NCBI RefSeq assembly: GCF_000385135.1
Contig: NZ_ARQM01000010.1
Coordinates: 620,001 to 684,000, forward strand
DNA from: Promicromonospora sukumoe 327MFSha3.1
GTDB taxonomy: Bacteria > Actinomycetota > Actinomycetes > Actinomycetales > Cellulomonadaceae
Length of the DNA stretch: 64,000 nucleotides
Direction of reading: 5' to 3'
The position numbers were made by a program, and so were the translations under genes. Shown here piece by piece: positions 8,588-17,482 of this stretch (its first letter is position 1; each line of letters starts with the position of its first letter). The notes under the pieces are model-generated. The model did not search any database. It worked only from the letters and a program-made list of their open reading frames with translations, and was not told the origin of the DNA.

Positions 8588-9160
8588 ATGCAGCTCGAGG
8601 AGAACGGCTTCGACACGCCGGCCCCGCCGTCGGCCGGGCTCGTGCGCGACTTCGTGAACAGCTACGAGCCGCAGGAGGACGCGGAGAGCCTCGGCACCGC
8701 GACGGCCCTGCGCGACTGGTTCGCCACCCGCGGCCTCGTCCCCGCGGAAGCCCGCATGACGGCGGACGACGTCGCCGCCGCGCACCGGATCCGTGAGGGG
8801 CTGCGCGCCGTGCTGCTCGGCCACGCCGGGCACGCGGATGATGCCGACCCCGCCGCCCGCAGCGGGCTGGACGCCGAGCTCGCGCGCCTCCCGCTGCGCG
8901 CCTCGTTCGACGCCGACGGCGATCTGCGGCTCACCACCGCGGGCAGCGACTTCGAACGCGGCATCGCCGGGGTGCTCGACGCGATCCGCGCCAGCACCGC
9001 GGCGGGCGAGTGGGAGCGGCTCAAGGTCTGCGCGCGCGACACCTGCCGCTGGGCGTTCTACGACGCCTCGCGCAACCACGCCCGGCGCTGGTGCTCCATG
9101 GCCGGCTGCGGCAACTACATCAAGATGCGCCGGCGGGCGGGGGAGCGGGCCCGCGCCTGA
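8588..9160 (+). CDS. CGNR zinc finger protein (putative stress-responsive regulator)
   Basis: The 190-residue protein has the ABATE-type N-terminal helical domain and ends with the CGNR zinc finger: CARDTCRWAFYDASRNHARRWCSMAGCGN, giving two CxxxxC/CxxxxC cysteine pairs and the namesake CGN. Family members are thought to be DNA-binding regulators. It is divergent from the MFS efflux pair with a gap of 97 bases, which suggests it controls export in response to a stress signal. The final residues are strongly basic (KMRRRAGERARA). Confidence 0.88.
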   Translation: MQLEENGFDTPAPPSAGLVRDFVNSYEPQEDAESLGTATALRDWFATRGLVPAEARMTADDVAAAHRIREGLRAVLLGHAGHADDADPAARSGLDAELARLPLRASFDADGDLRLTTAGSDFERGIAGVLDAIRASTAAGEWERLKVCARDTCRWAFYDASRNHARRWCSMAGCGNYIKMRRRAGERARA

Positions 9161-9219
9161 CGGCGCCGTCCCCGACGGCAACGCCCCTGAACAGGTGCGG
9201 GATCTGCCAGGATTCCCTC

Positions 9220-9960
9220 GTGACCAGTTACTTCGCCCGGTACCAGGCCGGTGAGCACGACGGCGTGTGGCGTGACCTGCGCGCCCTGGGGATGGCGGCG
9301 TTCGACCAGCCGCACCGCGAGGACGCGCAGGCCGTGGCCCGCGAGATGGCTCTGCGGGCGCGCCGCAACGTCGAGACGATCGTGGACCGTCTCCAGGCCG
9401 ACGGCTTCGTCGCGGCGCAGAACGACGACGAGGCCACGCCACGCGCGGCGCACTTCCCGCCCTCCGACGACGCGCCCGCTCTGGCCGACTGGCTGGAGGC
9501 GAGGTTCGGGCCGGTCCCGATGACGGTGTCGGCGTGGATCCGCGAGGTCGGGGACGTGTGGCTCGTGGGCGAGCACCCGCGGTGGCCCGAGAGCGTGCTC
9601 GCGGACCCGCTGGTGGTCGAGTTCGAGCAGATCGCTTACGGCGGCGGTGCGCGCGAGTACTACGAGATGGAGTTGTCCGGATTCAGCGCGGACGCCGATC
9701 CGGATGACGACTTTCAGATCGACTTCGCCCCCGACGCCCTGCACAAGGCCAACATCAGCGGCGACGGCCCGTACGGGATCCAGCTGCCCGGCGTCGGCGT
9801 CGACGGGCTGGTCGGTCCGACGCTCTGGTTCGTCGACGACCTCAACAACGCGTTCGCGGCCGGCGGGTTTCCCGGCGCGCTGAGCGAGGAGGGGTACGGG
9901 TGGGTGGACCCGCCTGCCGGGCTGCGCGAGGGCCTGGCGCGCGACCTGCTGCGGCTCTGA
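9220..9960 (+). CDS. Hypothetical protein
   Basis: The 246-residue protein begins at GTG 9220 (VTSYFARYQAGEHDGVWRDLRALG); the frame is open further upstream but that part overlaps the CGNR gene and is arginine-rich shadow sequence. It is soluble and acidic, with a helical N-terminal half and a C-terminal half rich in aspartate and aromatic residues (GGGAREYYEMELSGFSADADPDDDF, GLVGPTLWFVDDLNNAF). It resembles the uncharacterised leucine-rich-repeat/SMI1-neighbour type of actinobacterial proteins, but I do not recognise a named family. Confidence 0.7.
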   Translation: MTSYFARYQAGEHDGVWRDLRALGMAAFDQPHREDAQAVAREMALRARRNVETIVDRLQADGFVAAQNDDEATPRAAHFPPSDDAPALADWLEARFGPVPMTVSAWIREVGDVWLVGEHPRWPESVLADPLVVEFEQIAYGGGAREYYEMELSGFSADADPDDDFQIDFAPDALHKANISGDGPYGIQLPGVGVDGLVGPTLWFVDDLNNAFAAGGFPGALSEEGYGWVDPPAGLREGLARDLLRL

Positions 9961-10020
9961 CGTGCGCAGTCGTCCGGCGGAGGCCGCTGCGTGAGGCCGT
10001 GGTCAGAATCCAGGCCTTCG

Positions 10021-10947
10021 TCAGAACAGCGCGTCCTGCTCCGCGCCCGGACCCGTCCCGGCCGGCGCGGCCACGGGTGAGGTGCTCGCGGTCCCGCGCG
10101 CCCCCGCCTCCGCCCGCCCCAGGTCCCAGCCCGCCAGCAGGCCGGTGTCGACCAGCAGCACCCCGTCCGCGATCGACAAGTACAGATCCCGCCCGACCCG
10201 GCAGAGCACCTCGCCCGTGACCGTCACCCCGGGCCGCAGCGGATCGAGCTGCCGAGTCGGCACCACGCCGCCGTCCGCCAGCCCGTAGGCAACGGTGTGG
10301 TCGGCAGGTTCGGTCGGGTCCCAGGCCTGGCCCGGCGGCCAGTCCAGCGCGGCGGCCCGCCCGACGACGGCGGAGAGCTCCGCGGCGCGGGACGACGCCG
10401 TCCCCGGCGCCGCGCGGGCGGCCCGCTTGCGCGCGGTGTGCACCTGCTGCGGCAGGCCGAGCGCCGTGGTGAGCAGCGACTCGCACCGCCGGGCCGAGAT
10501 GAGCGTGCCCGCCGAGAGGAACAGCGACGACAGCGCGCCCTGCTCCAGCAGCCGCGCCTGCCCGCGCTGGGCGGCGGTGATGCCGGCCTTGACCACGCTG
10601 CCGTGGTGCGCCAGGTACACGCGGAACTCCCGCGGGTCGTCGAGCCGGGTGTCCGTGGCGACCGACCGGGTCCGCGCGATCGCCGCGCAGGACTCGCACT
10701 GGCCCGACTTCGCCCCGGGGTCGAGCAGCGCCCCGCCGGAAGGTGTCGCCGCCACGCACGGCACTCGCCGTCCTTCCCACCACAGCCCGAGGCACCGGCG
10801 GTCCGCGCCGACGGTCAGCGCCAGGATCGCCCCGACCGGCAGCGGGCTGGTGCGCGTGCCGCCAGTGGGAGCAAGCCACTCCAGCCCGGCGCCGTCGTCG
10901 GACCAGGTCAGCCCCGTGGGGCGCCAGGCGGTGCGTTCCTCGGACAC
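10021..10947 (-). CDS. DUF2797 domain protein
   Basis: The 308-residue protein matches the DUF2797 layout: an N-terminal beta-rich part, a cysteine pair (GQCESCAAI), then EFRVYLAHHGSVVKAGITAAQRGQARLLEQGA, which is the family's GIY-YIG-like strand-turn region, and a C-terminal beta region. The function is unknown. The start is GTG 10947. It stands alone between convergent and divergent neighbours. Confidence 0.82.
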   Translation of the reverse strand: MSEERTAWRPTGLTWSDDGAGLEWLAPTGGTRTSPLPVGAILALTVGADRRCLGLWWEGRRVPCVAATPSGGALLDPGAKSGQCESCAAIARTRSVATDTRLDDPREFRVYLAHHGSVVKAGITAAQRGQARLLEQGALSSLFLSAGTLISARRCESLLTTALGLPQQVHTARKRAARAAPGTASSRAAELSAVVGRAAALDWPPGQAWDPTEPADHTVAYGLADGGVVPTRQLDPLRPGVTVTGEVLCRVGRDLYLSIADGVLLVDTGLLAGWDLGRAEAGARGTASTSPVAAPAGTGPGAEQDALF

Positions 10948-11031
10948 GCCACGACTCTAGGGCGGGCCCCCGACGCCGAGCCAGTAAGGCCGCCGCGGCA
11001 CAAGATGGTGTCCTACGCGGAAGGACCGACG

Positions 11032-11790
11032 ATGACGACGATCACCGTGCTGGGCGGCACCGGCACCATCGGCACCCAGGTGGTGCGGCTCCTGCGCGAG
11101 CGGGGCGACGACGTCCGGGTCGCCTCGCGCACCAGCGGCGTCGACCTGGTCACGGGGCAGGGCCTGCGCGAGGTGCTCGACGGCGCCCAGGTCGTCATCG
11201 ACACCGCCAAGACCGGCTCGCTCGACCCCGCCCGCATCGCGGAGTTCTTCGAACGCGCCGGCGAGCACCTCACGCGGTACGAGCGCGAGGCGGGCGTGCA
11301 GCACCACGTCATGCTGTCCATCGTCGGGTCGGACCGGGCGCCCGGCGTCCCGTTCTACGCGGCCAAGGTGCGCCTGGAGGACGCCGTCCGCGCAGGTGAG
11401 GTGCCCTCCACGATCCTGCACGCCACCCAGTTCTTCGAGTTCGCGCCCACCATCGCGCGGGCCTCGGCCGGCCCGAACGGCGGACCGGCGCGCCTCGCCC
11501 CGATCCTGGTCCAGCCGGTCGCCGGGGCGGACGTCGCCGCGGAGCTCGCCCGCCTCGTCGACGAGCCGTCGCCCACGCCGGACCTCGACCTCGCAGGACC
11601 CGAACGGTTCGAGCTCGACGTCTTCGTCCGCACCGCGCTGGCGCACCTGGGCGAGGCCGGCACCGTCGTCCGCGACCCCGACGCGACCTACTTCGGCGGG
11701 ATCGTGGACCGGGGCGCGCTCCTGCCCGGACCCGACGCGCGGATCGCCCCGACCGCGCTGCGCGACTGGTCGGGCGCGGCCGCGCACTGA
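11032..11790 (+). CDS. NAD(P)-binding protein, NmrA/atypical SDR type
   Basis: The 252-residue protein begins with a Rossmann fold (MTTITVLGGTGTIGTQVVRLLRERGDDV), with the atypical-SDR glycine motif GGTGTIG at residues 8-14. The HVMLSIVG and PFYAAKVRLEDAVRAGEVPSTILHATQFFEF segments are characteristic of NmrA-like proteins, which are redox sensors or quinone/flavin reductases. ATG 11032 has GGAAGGA at 11019-11025 with a six-base spacing. It is convergent with the epimerase-like gene that ends at 11798, seven bases away. Confidence 0.85.
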   Translation: MTTITVLGGTGTIGTQVVRLLRERGDDVRVASRTSGVDLVTGQGLREVLDGAQVVIDTAKTGSLDPARIAEFFERAGEHLTRYEREAGVQHHVMLSIVGSDRAPGVPFYAAKVRLEDAVRAGEVPSTILHATQFFEFAPTIARASAGPNGGPARLAPILVQPVAGADVAAELARLVDEPSPTPDLDLAGPERFELDVFVRTALAHLGEAGTVVRDPDATYFGGIVDRGALLPGPDARIAPTALRDWSGAAAH

Positions 11791-11797
11791 GGCGGCC

Positions 11798-12610
11798 TCA
11801 CCACTCCCCGCCCAGCGGGTGGTCCTCGTCGGCGAAGATCCCCGCGAGGATCCGGTCGCGCTCCGGCTCCGGCGGCGCGACGCCGTCACGCTCGGTCGCC
11901 CGGCGCACCGCGTCGTCCTGCGGGTGGAAGCCGATCGCGCGCCCCGGCCCGAGCGGGAACCAGCCCGGCCCGTTGTCCGAGACGCCCCAGACCACGTGGT
12001 GCCCGGGCCGGTCGAGCGCGGCCACGGCCTCGACCAGCCGGGCGGCGTCGGCGGGGGAGAGCCACAGGGCGACCGAGTGGCCACCCGCGACGTCCGGGCT
12101 GAAGGCGCAGATCCGCGCGCTCACCACGGTCATGCCGAACCGGTCCGCGTAGACGCTGCCCAGGGCCTCGCCGGCGGCCTTGCTCATGCCGTAGAACGTG
12201 TCGGGGCGCGGGTGCAGCTCGTCGACGGCGCCGGCCTCGGCGGGCGTCGCGTACCCCACCGCGTGGATCGAGCTCGCGAACAGCACGCGCGGAACGCCCG
12301 CGACGTGCGCCGCGTCCAGCGTCCGCTGGGTGCCGTCGATGTTCACGGCGATGATCTCGGGCCACGGCCGCTCCCAGGGGTGGGCCGCCAGATGCACCAC
12401 CAGGTCTGCGCCGCGGAACGCCTCGTCCAGGGCGCCCGCCTCGGTGATGTCCCCCGCGAACCACCGGTCCCGCTCGTCGCGGTCGGCGGGCACCACCCGG
12501 TCCAGCAGCCGCAGCTCCCGCCCCGGACGCCGCAGCAGCGGGGTGATCGCGCGGCCGATCCGGCCCGCGGCCCCGGTGATCGCGACCACCTGGTTCTCCT
12601 CGTTCGACAT
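11798..12610 (-). CDS. NAD-dependent epimerase/dehydratase family protein (uronate dehydrogenase-like)
   Basis: The 270-residue extended SDR has the NAD-binding motif TGAAGRIG at residues 12-19, the DLVVHLAAHPW strand, SSIHAVGY, and the catalytic YxxxK as YGMSKAAGE. The short length and the AAHPWERPWPEIIAVNIDGT segment resemble uronate dehydrogenases, which oxidise galacturonate or glucuronate. That would suit a polysaccharide-degrading organism, but the specificity is inference. ATG 12610 is preceded by GGGAG with seven-base spacing. Longer upstream extensions are not supported. Confidence 0.83.
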   Translation of the reverse strand: MSNEENQVVAITGAAGRIGRAITPLLRRPGRELRLLDRVVPADRDERDRWFAGDITEAGALDEAFRGADLVVHLAAHPWERPWPEIIAVNIDGTQRTLDAAHVAGVPRVLFASSIHAVGYATPAEAGAVDELHPRPDTFYGMSKAAGEALGSVYADRFGMTVVSARICAFSPDVAGGHSVALWLSPADAARLVEAVAALDRPGHHVVWGVSDNGPGWFPLGPGRAIGFHPQDDAVRRATERDGVAPPEPERDRILAGIFADEDHPLGGEW

Positions 12611-12734
12611 GCTCGGGCTCCCTCGTCCGACCGGTGTTGACGAGAGGCTAGTTGACGAGAGACCGGTCGACCGCCACGCCCACGCGGGCGGCGACCTGCG
12701 GCGACGCGAGACAGCGACACGAGAGAATGACCCC

Positions 12735-13286
12735 ATGAGCACCCCGCGCCGCCCCGCGCACCCGGACCAGCCCGGCACCCGCGCCACCATCACCCCCGAG
12801 CAGCGCGAGGACCTCGCCGAGCGGCTCCGCGAGCGCGTCTACGTCACCTTCGCCACCCTCGCCGTCACTCTCACGCTCATGGCGCACGCCCACGGGCTCG
12901 GCGCCGGGACGGCGGCCGCGTCGCTCACCATCACCGCCGTCGGCACCGTCGCCGCCGCCTGGCTCGCCGAGCTCATCTCCCACCTCGCCGCCCACGGCGG
13001 ATTCCCCGACCGGCACCACCTGGCCGCCATGACCCGAACCAGCGCCGGCGCCCTGGTCACCCTCGTCTTCCCGCTGCTCGCGCTCGCCATCGCCGGCCTC
13101 GGCTGGTGGGAGGTCACCACCGCCCTGCGCGTCGGCGTCGGCGTGCTCATCGCCACCCTCGTGCTCATCGCCTGGCTCGGCATCCGCCGCACCAAGCTGC
13201 CCTGGCCCGCCCGCATCCTCGCGCTGGGCGTGCTCGCGGCGCTCGCGGTCGGGGTGGTCGGGCTCAAGCTGCTCGCGCACGGCTGA
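12735..13286 (+). CDS. Four-helix membrane protein, function unknown
   Basis: The 183-residue protein has a polar N terminus (about 35 residues, with the helical EQREDLAERLRERVYVTFATLAV lead) followed by hydrophobic segments around residues 38-58, 62-78, 100-118, 120-145 and 155-178. This suggests four or five membrane helices with short loops. I do not recognise a family; the layout is like small actinobacterial integral membrane proteins of the VIT/DUF type. It is divergent from the epimerase gene across 124 bases. Confidence 0.7.
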   Translation: MSTPRRPAHPDQPGTRATITPEQREDLAERLRERVYVTFATLAVTLTLMAHAHGLGAGTAAASLTITAVGTVAAAWLAELISHLAAHGGFPDRHHLAAMTRTSAGALVTLVFPLLALAIAGLGWWEVTTALRVGVGVLIATLVLIAWLGIRRTKLPWPARILALGVLAALAVGVVGLKLLAHG

Positions 13287-13377
13287 GCGGGGCGCCCGGG
13301 CGGGCCGTCTGAGTGGCCCGCGGGCTCTGCCTCCCGACGTCGGACCCCACCCCGGAGTCGATCACTTTCGGACATCG

Positions 13378-13398
13378 TGTTGACGCCAACATTTGGCG
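13378..13398. promoter_or_regulatory. LacI-type operator candidate upstream of GH43 gene
   Basis: TGTTGACGCCAACA at 13378-13391 is a near-perfect palindrome (six of seven half-site positions match) centred on CG, the usual core of LacI-family operators. It overlaps a second inverted repeat, CGCCAA-cat-TTGGCG at 13384-13398. It lies about 145 bases upstream of the secreted GH43 gene. The pattern is visible; binding by either of the window's two LacI proteins is inference. Confidence 0.5.
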
Positions 13399-13533
13399 GG
13401 TGCCAGCCTGTTCCGCGGCGGTCCCGCAGGGCCCGCCGGAACGCAGAGTCGCGTTCCGCGAGGCCGGCGCCGTCCGCCCTCGCGTGTCCACAGACTTCCG
13501 CGTCCACAGACTTCGAGGATGAAGGAGACGGAC

Positions 13534-16461
13534 ATGGGTCACCGCCGCGCCCCGCGCAGCACCGCACCATCCGCTTGGACCGCAGCCCGTTCGGCAGCCA
13601 CCCGTCCGGTACCCCTGGGTGCCGCCCTCGCCGTGGCGCTGGCTGCGGCGGTCGCGGTCCCGGCCGCCCCGGCCGTGGCAGACGACGCCCCACCGGCCGC
13701 GCCGGTCAAGGCCACCACGGCAGACGCCGCCTACTCCGCCTACCCGCCCATCCTCGACCCCGGCTCCGGTGCGGCCGACTACTTCACGCCGTCCTGGCTC
13801 GACGACGGCGGCAACCACATCCAGGCCCACGGCGGCCAGGTCGTCTCCGTCTCGGCGGAGGACCTCGGCGTCGACGCCGGCTCCGTCGTCCAGGGCGAGG
13901 AGGCGGGCGAGACCGTCTACTACTGGTACGGCGAGGACCGCAGCAACGGCTACTACGGCAGCCCGGGCGTGCACGCCTACAAGTCCTACGACACGAGGAA
14001 CTGGACCGACGAGGGCATCGTCCTGCGCTCGGTGTCCGACGCCGCCGAGCTGGAGTCGGACTACTTCGACGCCCTCTACGACACGGTCGACGACGCCGGC
14101 GAGCCCCGCGCGGACCGCATCGCCGAGCTCGACTACCACCTGAACACCAACGACGCCGCCGACCACACCACGATCTTCGAGCGGCCCAAGGTGCTCTACA
14201 ACGAGGCGACCAAGCAGTGGGTGCTGTGGTGGCACTCCGACGGGCAGACCACCCCGGGCGGCAGCATGTACGCGCGCTCGATGGCCGGGGTCGCCGTCTC
14301 GGACAGCCCGACCGGGCCGTTCAAGATGACGGGCGTGTACCGGATGCCGAACCGGACCAACTACCAGGCGTGCATCTCCGCGGCCGTGCCCGGGCAGGCC
14401 CGCGACATGACCGTCTTCCAGGACGACGACGGCACCGCGTACATCGTCTACTCCTCCGAGGAGAACCGGACGCTGTACATCGCGGAGCTCGACGCCGACT
14501 ACACGAACGTCACGCACACCACCGACGTCGACATGGTCGACGCCGGGCAGTACTCGGAGGACGGCCGCTACCCGTATCTGTTCGCGGACGGCACCACTGG
14601 CGCGCCGGTGCGCGGCGAGGACTTCCAGATCGTCAAGGAGTGCGGCGTGCTGGAGGCGCCCGCCCTGTTCCAGCACGGCGGCAAGTACTACACGGTGGCG
14701 TCGGGCGCGACGGGCTGGGCCCCGAACCCGCAGACCTACTACACGGCCGACAGCATCCTCGGCTCCTGGATCCGCGGCGTCGAGGCGGGCGACCAGCACG
14801 AGAACGTCGCCTACAACGCGATCCCCGAGGGCGGCGACGGCCTGCTCTCGGTCGGTGACACCCGCCGCACCACGTTCGGCTCGCAGTCCACGAACGTGCT
14901 CGACCTGGGCGGCGGCCGCTTCGTCTACATGGGCGACCGCTGGAACGCCGGGGCCGCGAACTCCAACTACGTGTGGCTCCCGGTCACGATCGGCGAGAGC
15001 GGCCGCGCCGAGATGCGCAACCCCGCCACCGAGGACCCGGCCCGCTGGGCCGACGGCTGGGACGAGAGCTACTGGGACGACAAGGGCACCGGTACCGAGA
15101 TCTGGCGTGTGACCGACGACGGCGTGCCCGACCAGGTGGCGCCCGGCGAGGACTTCGGCGCCGCCTTGCCAGACGCCGTCCCGGTCGAGGTCGGCGGCGT
15201 CACCTCCGACGTCGCCGTGACCTGGAGCGCGACGTCGTTCGAGACGCGCGGCACGCAGACCCTCACGGGCACGCTCGCCGCCGGCGACGGCTTCACGGCG
15301 GGACGTACCTTCACGCGCACCGTCGAGGTGCACGAGGACGGCGTCGCCAACCTCGCCCCCGGCGCGTCCGTCGCGGCCTCCAGCCGGGCGAACCTCGCGC
15401 CGACCGTCGTGGACGGCAACGTCAAGGGCAAGGGCTGGGACGACTGGACGTCGTCGGGCTATCCCCGCAACAGCTGGCTGTCCTTCACGTGGCCGCTCAC
15501 GCAGGACCTGACCGAGGTGGTGGTGCACACCTACAAGGACGGTGCGGGCGCCACCTGGCCGTCCACGGTCGCCGCGGAGTACCTGGACGCGTCGGGCGCG
15601 TGGACGACGACGGACGTGCGCGTCGACCTCGCGCAGGACGCCGCCTCCGCCGCGCCGGTCGCGACGCTCGACGTGTCCGACCTGCCGCGCACGAACGCCC
15701 TGCGCGTGCGGCTGACGACGGCGACGAACACATGGCAGTCGATCTCGGAGGTGCAGGTCTGGGGCGCGGACGACGTCGTCGACCTCTGCCGGGCCGAGGG
15801 CACCACGGTCTCGGCGAGCTTCCACCAGACCGAGTGGGAGACGATGCCGGCGGCCAACGCGTGCGACGGCAACGCCTCGACCTCGTGGTCGACGTGGTCG
15901 GGCAGCGCGGGCCGCGACGAGGTGACGTTCACGGTCGAGCCGGCCGAGGCGCGCGCCGTCGACCGGGTCGGCTTCACCACGACGGAGGGCACCATCGCGA
16001 CCGTGGGCGTCGAGTACCGCGACGCCCAGGGCACGTGGCACCCGACGACGGCCCAGGACGTGGCGCCCGCCGCGACCGGCGCGCCGACGTCGGTCGAGTT
16101 CGAGCCCGTCTGGGCGTCGGCGGTGCGGCTGACGTTCGCGACGCCCGGCTCGTACGTGAAGATCCCGACGCTCGGCGTGGGGGCACGTTCTGCCGCCGTC
16201 GTGCCGGAGGTCGCGGCGCGGTGCGTGGGGCGCGACAAGGCCCAGCTCGTGACCACGGTGCGGAACCTCGGTGACCGGAGGGCGGACATCGAGATCCGGA
16301 CGCCGTTCGGTACCCGCGTGGTGCGCGACGTCGCGCCGGGGCGGACGGGGCAGGCCGTCGTCAGCACGCGGGGGTCGGCGCTCGAGGCGGGGAGCGTCAC
16401 GGTCGGGAAGCGGGGCGAGGCCGGCCTGACGGCGGGCTACCCGGCGGCGAACTGCGGCTGA
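13534..16461 (+). CDS. Secreted GH43-type glycoside hydrolase with Big_4 and F5/8C modules
   Basis: The 975-residue protein starts with a basic n-region and a hydrophobic core ending in AVAVPAAPAVADD, a Sec signal peptide. The five-bladed propeller domain covers about residues 60-520, with AHGGQVV (~98), YYWYGEDRS, FERPKVLYNEATKQWVLWWH and ECGVLEAPALFQHGGKYYTVASGATGW (~368-395). These match GH43 subfamily-24-like enzymes such as exo-beta-1,3-galactanases. A Big_4-like domain follows (~530-600), then an F5/8 type C carbohydrate-binding module (~606-748), a second partial module (~750-890) and a beta-rich tail. ATG 13534 is preferred over 13519 because GGAG at 13524-13527 is spaced six bases. 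No cell-wall anchor is seen, so it is released. A likely target is an arabinogalactan side-chain or similar plant glycan; this is inference. Confidence 0.87.
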   Translation: MGHRRAPRSTAPSAWTAARSAATRPVPLGAALAVALAAAVAVPAAPAVADDAPPAAPVKATTADAAYSAYPPILDPGSGAADYFTPSWLDDGGNHIQAHGGQVVSVSAEDLGVDAGSVVQGEEAGETVYYWYGEDRSNGYYGSPGVHAYKSYDTRNWTDEGIVLRSVSDAAELESDYFDALYDTVDDAGEPRADRIAELDYHLNTNDAADHTTIFERPKVLYNEATKQWVLWWHSDGQTTPGGSMYARSMAGVAVSDSPTGPFKMTGVYRMPNRTNYQACISAAVPGQARDMTVFQDDDGTAYIVYSSEENRTLYIAELDADYTNVTHTTDVDMVDAGQYSEDGRYPYLFADGTTGAPVRGEDFQIVKECGVLEAPALFQHGGKYYTVASGATGWAPNPQTYYTADSILGSWIRGVEAGDQHENVAYNAIPEGGDGLLSVGDTRRTTFGSQSTNVLDLGGGRFVYMGDRWNAGAANSNYVWLPVTIGESGRAEMRNPATEDPARWADGWDESYWDDKGTGTEIWRVTDDGVPDQVAPGEDFGAALPDAVPVEVGGVTSDVAVTWSATSFETRGTQTLTGTLAAGDGFTAGRTFTRTVEVHEDGVANLAPGASVAASSRANLAPTVVDGNVKGKGWDDWTSSGYPRNSWLSFTWPLTQDLTEVVVHTYKDGAGATWPSTVAAEYLDASGAWTTTDVRVDLAQDAASAAPVATLDVSDLPRTNALRVRLTTATNTWQSISEVQVWGADDVVDLCRAEGTTVSASFHQTEWETMPAANACDGNASTSWSTWSGSAGRDEVTFTVEPAEARAVDRVGFTTTEGTIATVGVEYRDAQGTWHPTTAQDVAPAATGAPTSVEFEPVWASAVRLTFATPGSYVKIPTLGVGARSAAVVPEVAARCVGRDKAQLVTTVRNLGDRRADIEIRTPFGTRVVRDVAPGRTGQAVVSTRGSALEAGSVTVGKRGEAGLTAGYPAANCG

Positions 16462-16819
16462 CGGCTGCCTCTGACAGCCGCATCTGACGGTTGGGTCCCC
16501 CTTTGAGGCCTAAGTTTCTTCGCTATCCGACGCCGGAAAGCGAAGAAACTTAGGCCTCAAAGGTGAGGACCCGGCCGGGACGTCAGCGACGTCCGTTGGA
16601 CGGCGGACGGCTGCCGGCTGCTGGCTGCTGGCTGACGACTGGAACTGGTGGCTGGGCTCTCCTTCGAAGCCTATGTTTCTTCGCTTTCGCCGGTCCAAAG
16701 CGAAGAAACTTAGGCCTCAAAGGGGAGGTCGCCGGCCGGGTCGGCAGTTACGGCCGCCGACGGCGTGGGGGCGTCCGGCCGCCGGCCGGGTCGGCGGCTG
16801 CCGGCGACGTCGGCCTCGA
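16462..16819. repeat. Intergenic region with two long related hairpins
   Basis: This 358-base gap between convergent genes holds no gene. It contains two long inverted repeats built from one sequence. The first has perfect 24-bp arms at 16501-16524 and 16539-16562 with a 14-base loop. The second has 27-bp arms at 16661-16687 and 16697-16723 with three mismatches and a 9-base loop. The common core is GCGAAGAAACTTAGGCCTC, much more AT-rich than its surroundings. They may act as bidirectional terminators or be palindromic mobile repeats of the REP/MITE kind. Confidence 0.8.
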
Positions 16820-17482
16820 TCAGGTGACCAGACCTGTGCGGTAGGCGTGGACCACCGCCTGGACCCGGTCGCGCAGGCCCAGCTTGGCCAGGATGCGCGA
16901 CACGTACGTCTTGACGGTCTCCTGGCTGATCACGAGGGTCGCGGCGATCTCGCCGTTGGACTGCCCGTCAGCGATGAGCCGCAGCACCTCCAGCTCACGC
17001 GGCGTCAGGGCCGTTTCGGCGACCGGGGCCTCGGCGGGCCGGATGCGCGCCGCGTACCGGCCGACGAGCTGCCGCGTCACCTCGGGTGCCAGCAGCGCCG
17101 CGCCGCTCGCCACGGTGCGGATGCCCTGCAGGAGCTGGCCTGCCGGCGCGTCCTTGAGCAGGAACCCGCTGGCCCCGGCGCGCAGCGCCTCGTACACGTA
17201 CTCGTCCAGGTTGAACGTCGTCACCACCAGCACCTTGACCGGCCGCTCGACGCCCGCGCCCGCCAGCAGGCGGGTCGCCTCGATCCCGTCGAGCACCGGC
17301 ATCCGCACGTCCATCACCACGAGGTCCGGCTCCAGCCGCCGCGCCAGGTCGACGGCTGCGCGCCCGTCCGCGCACTCGCCCACCACCTCCAGGTCGGGCT
17401 GGGCGTCGATGATCGTCGCGAAGCCCGTGCGGATCAGCGCCTGGTCGTCGCACACGAGCACCCGGATCGGCGCCGCGCTCAC
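16820..17482 (-). CDS. NarL/LuxR-family response regulator
   Basis: The 220-residue protein has a receiver domain (IRVLVCDDQALIRTGFATII; phosphoacceptor Asp in LVVMDVRMPVLDG at about residue 55; VVTTF; LKDA with the conserved Lys) and a C-terminal LuxR helix-turn-helix (LTPRELEVLRLIADGQSNGEIAATLVISQETVKTYVSRILAKLGLRDR). GTG 17482 overlaps the kinase stop by four bases (GTGA), so it is coupled to the sensor. It is the last gene of a CPBP protease-kinase-regulator unit. Confidence 0.95.
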   Translation of the reverse strand: MSAAPIRVLVCDDQALIRTGFATIIDAQPDLEVVGECADGRAAVDLARRLEPDLVVMDVRMPVLDGIEATRLLAGAGVERPVKVLVVTTFNLDEYVYEALRAGASGFLLKDAPAGQLLQGIRTVASGAALLAPEVTRQLVGRYAARIRPAEAPVAETALTPRELEVLRLIADGQSNGEIAATLVISQETVKTYVSRILAKLGLRDRVQAVVHAYRTGLVT

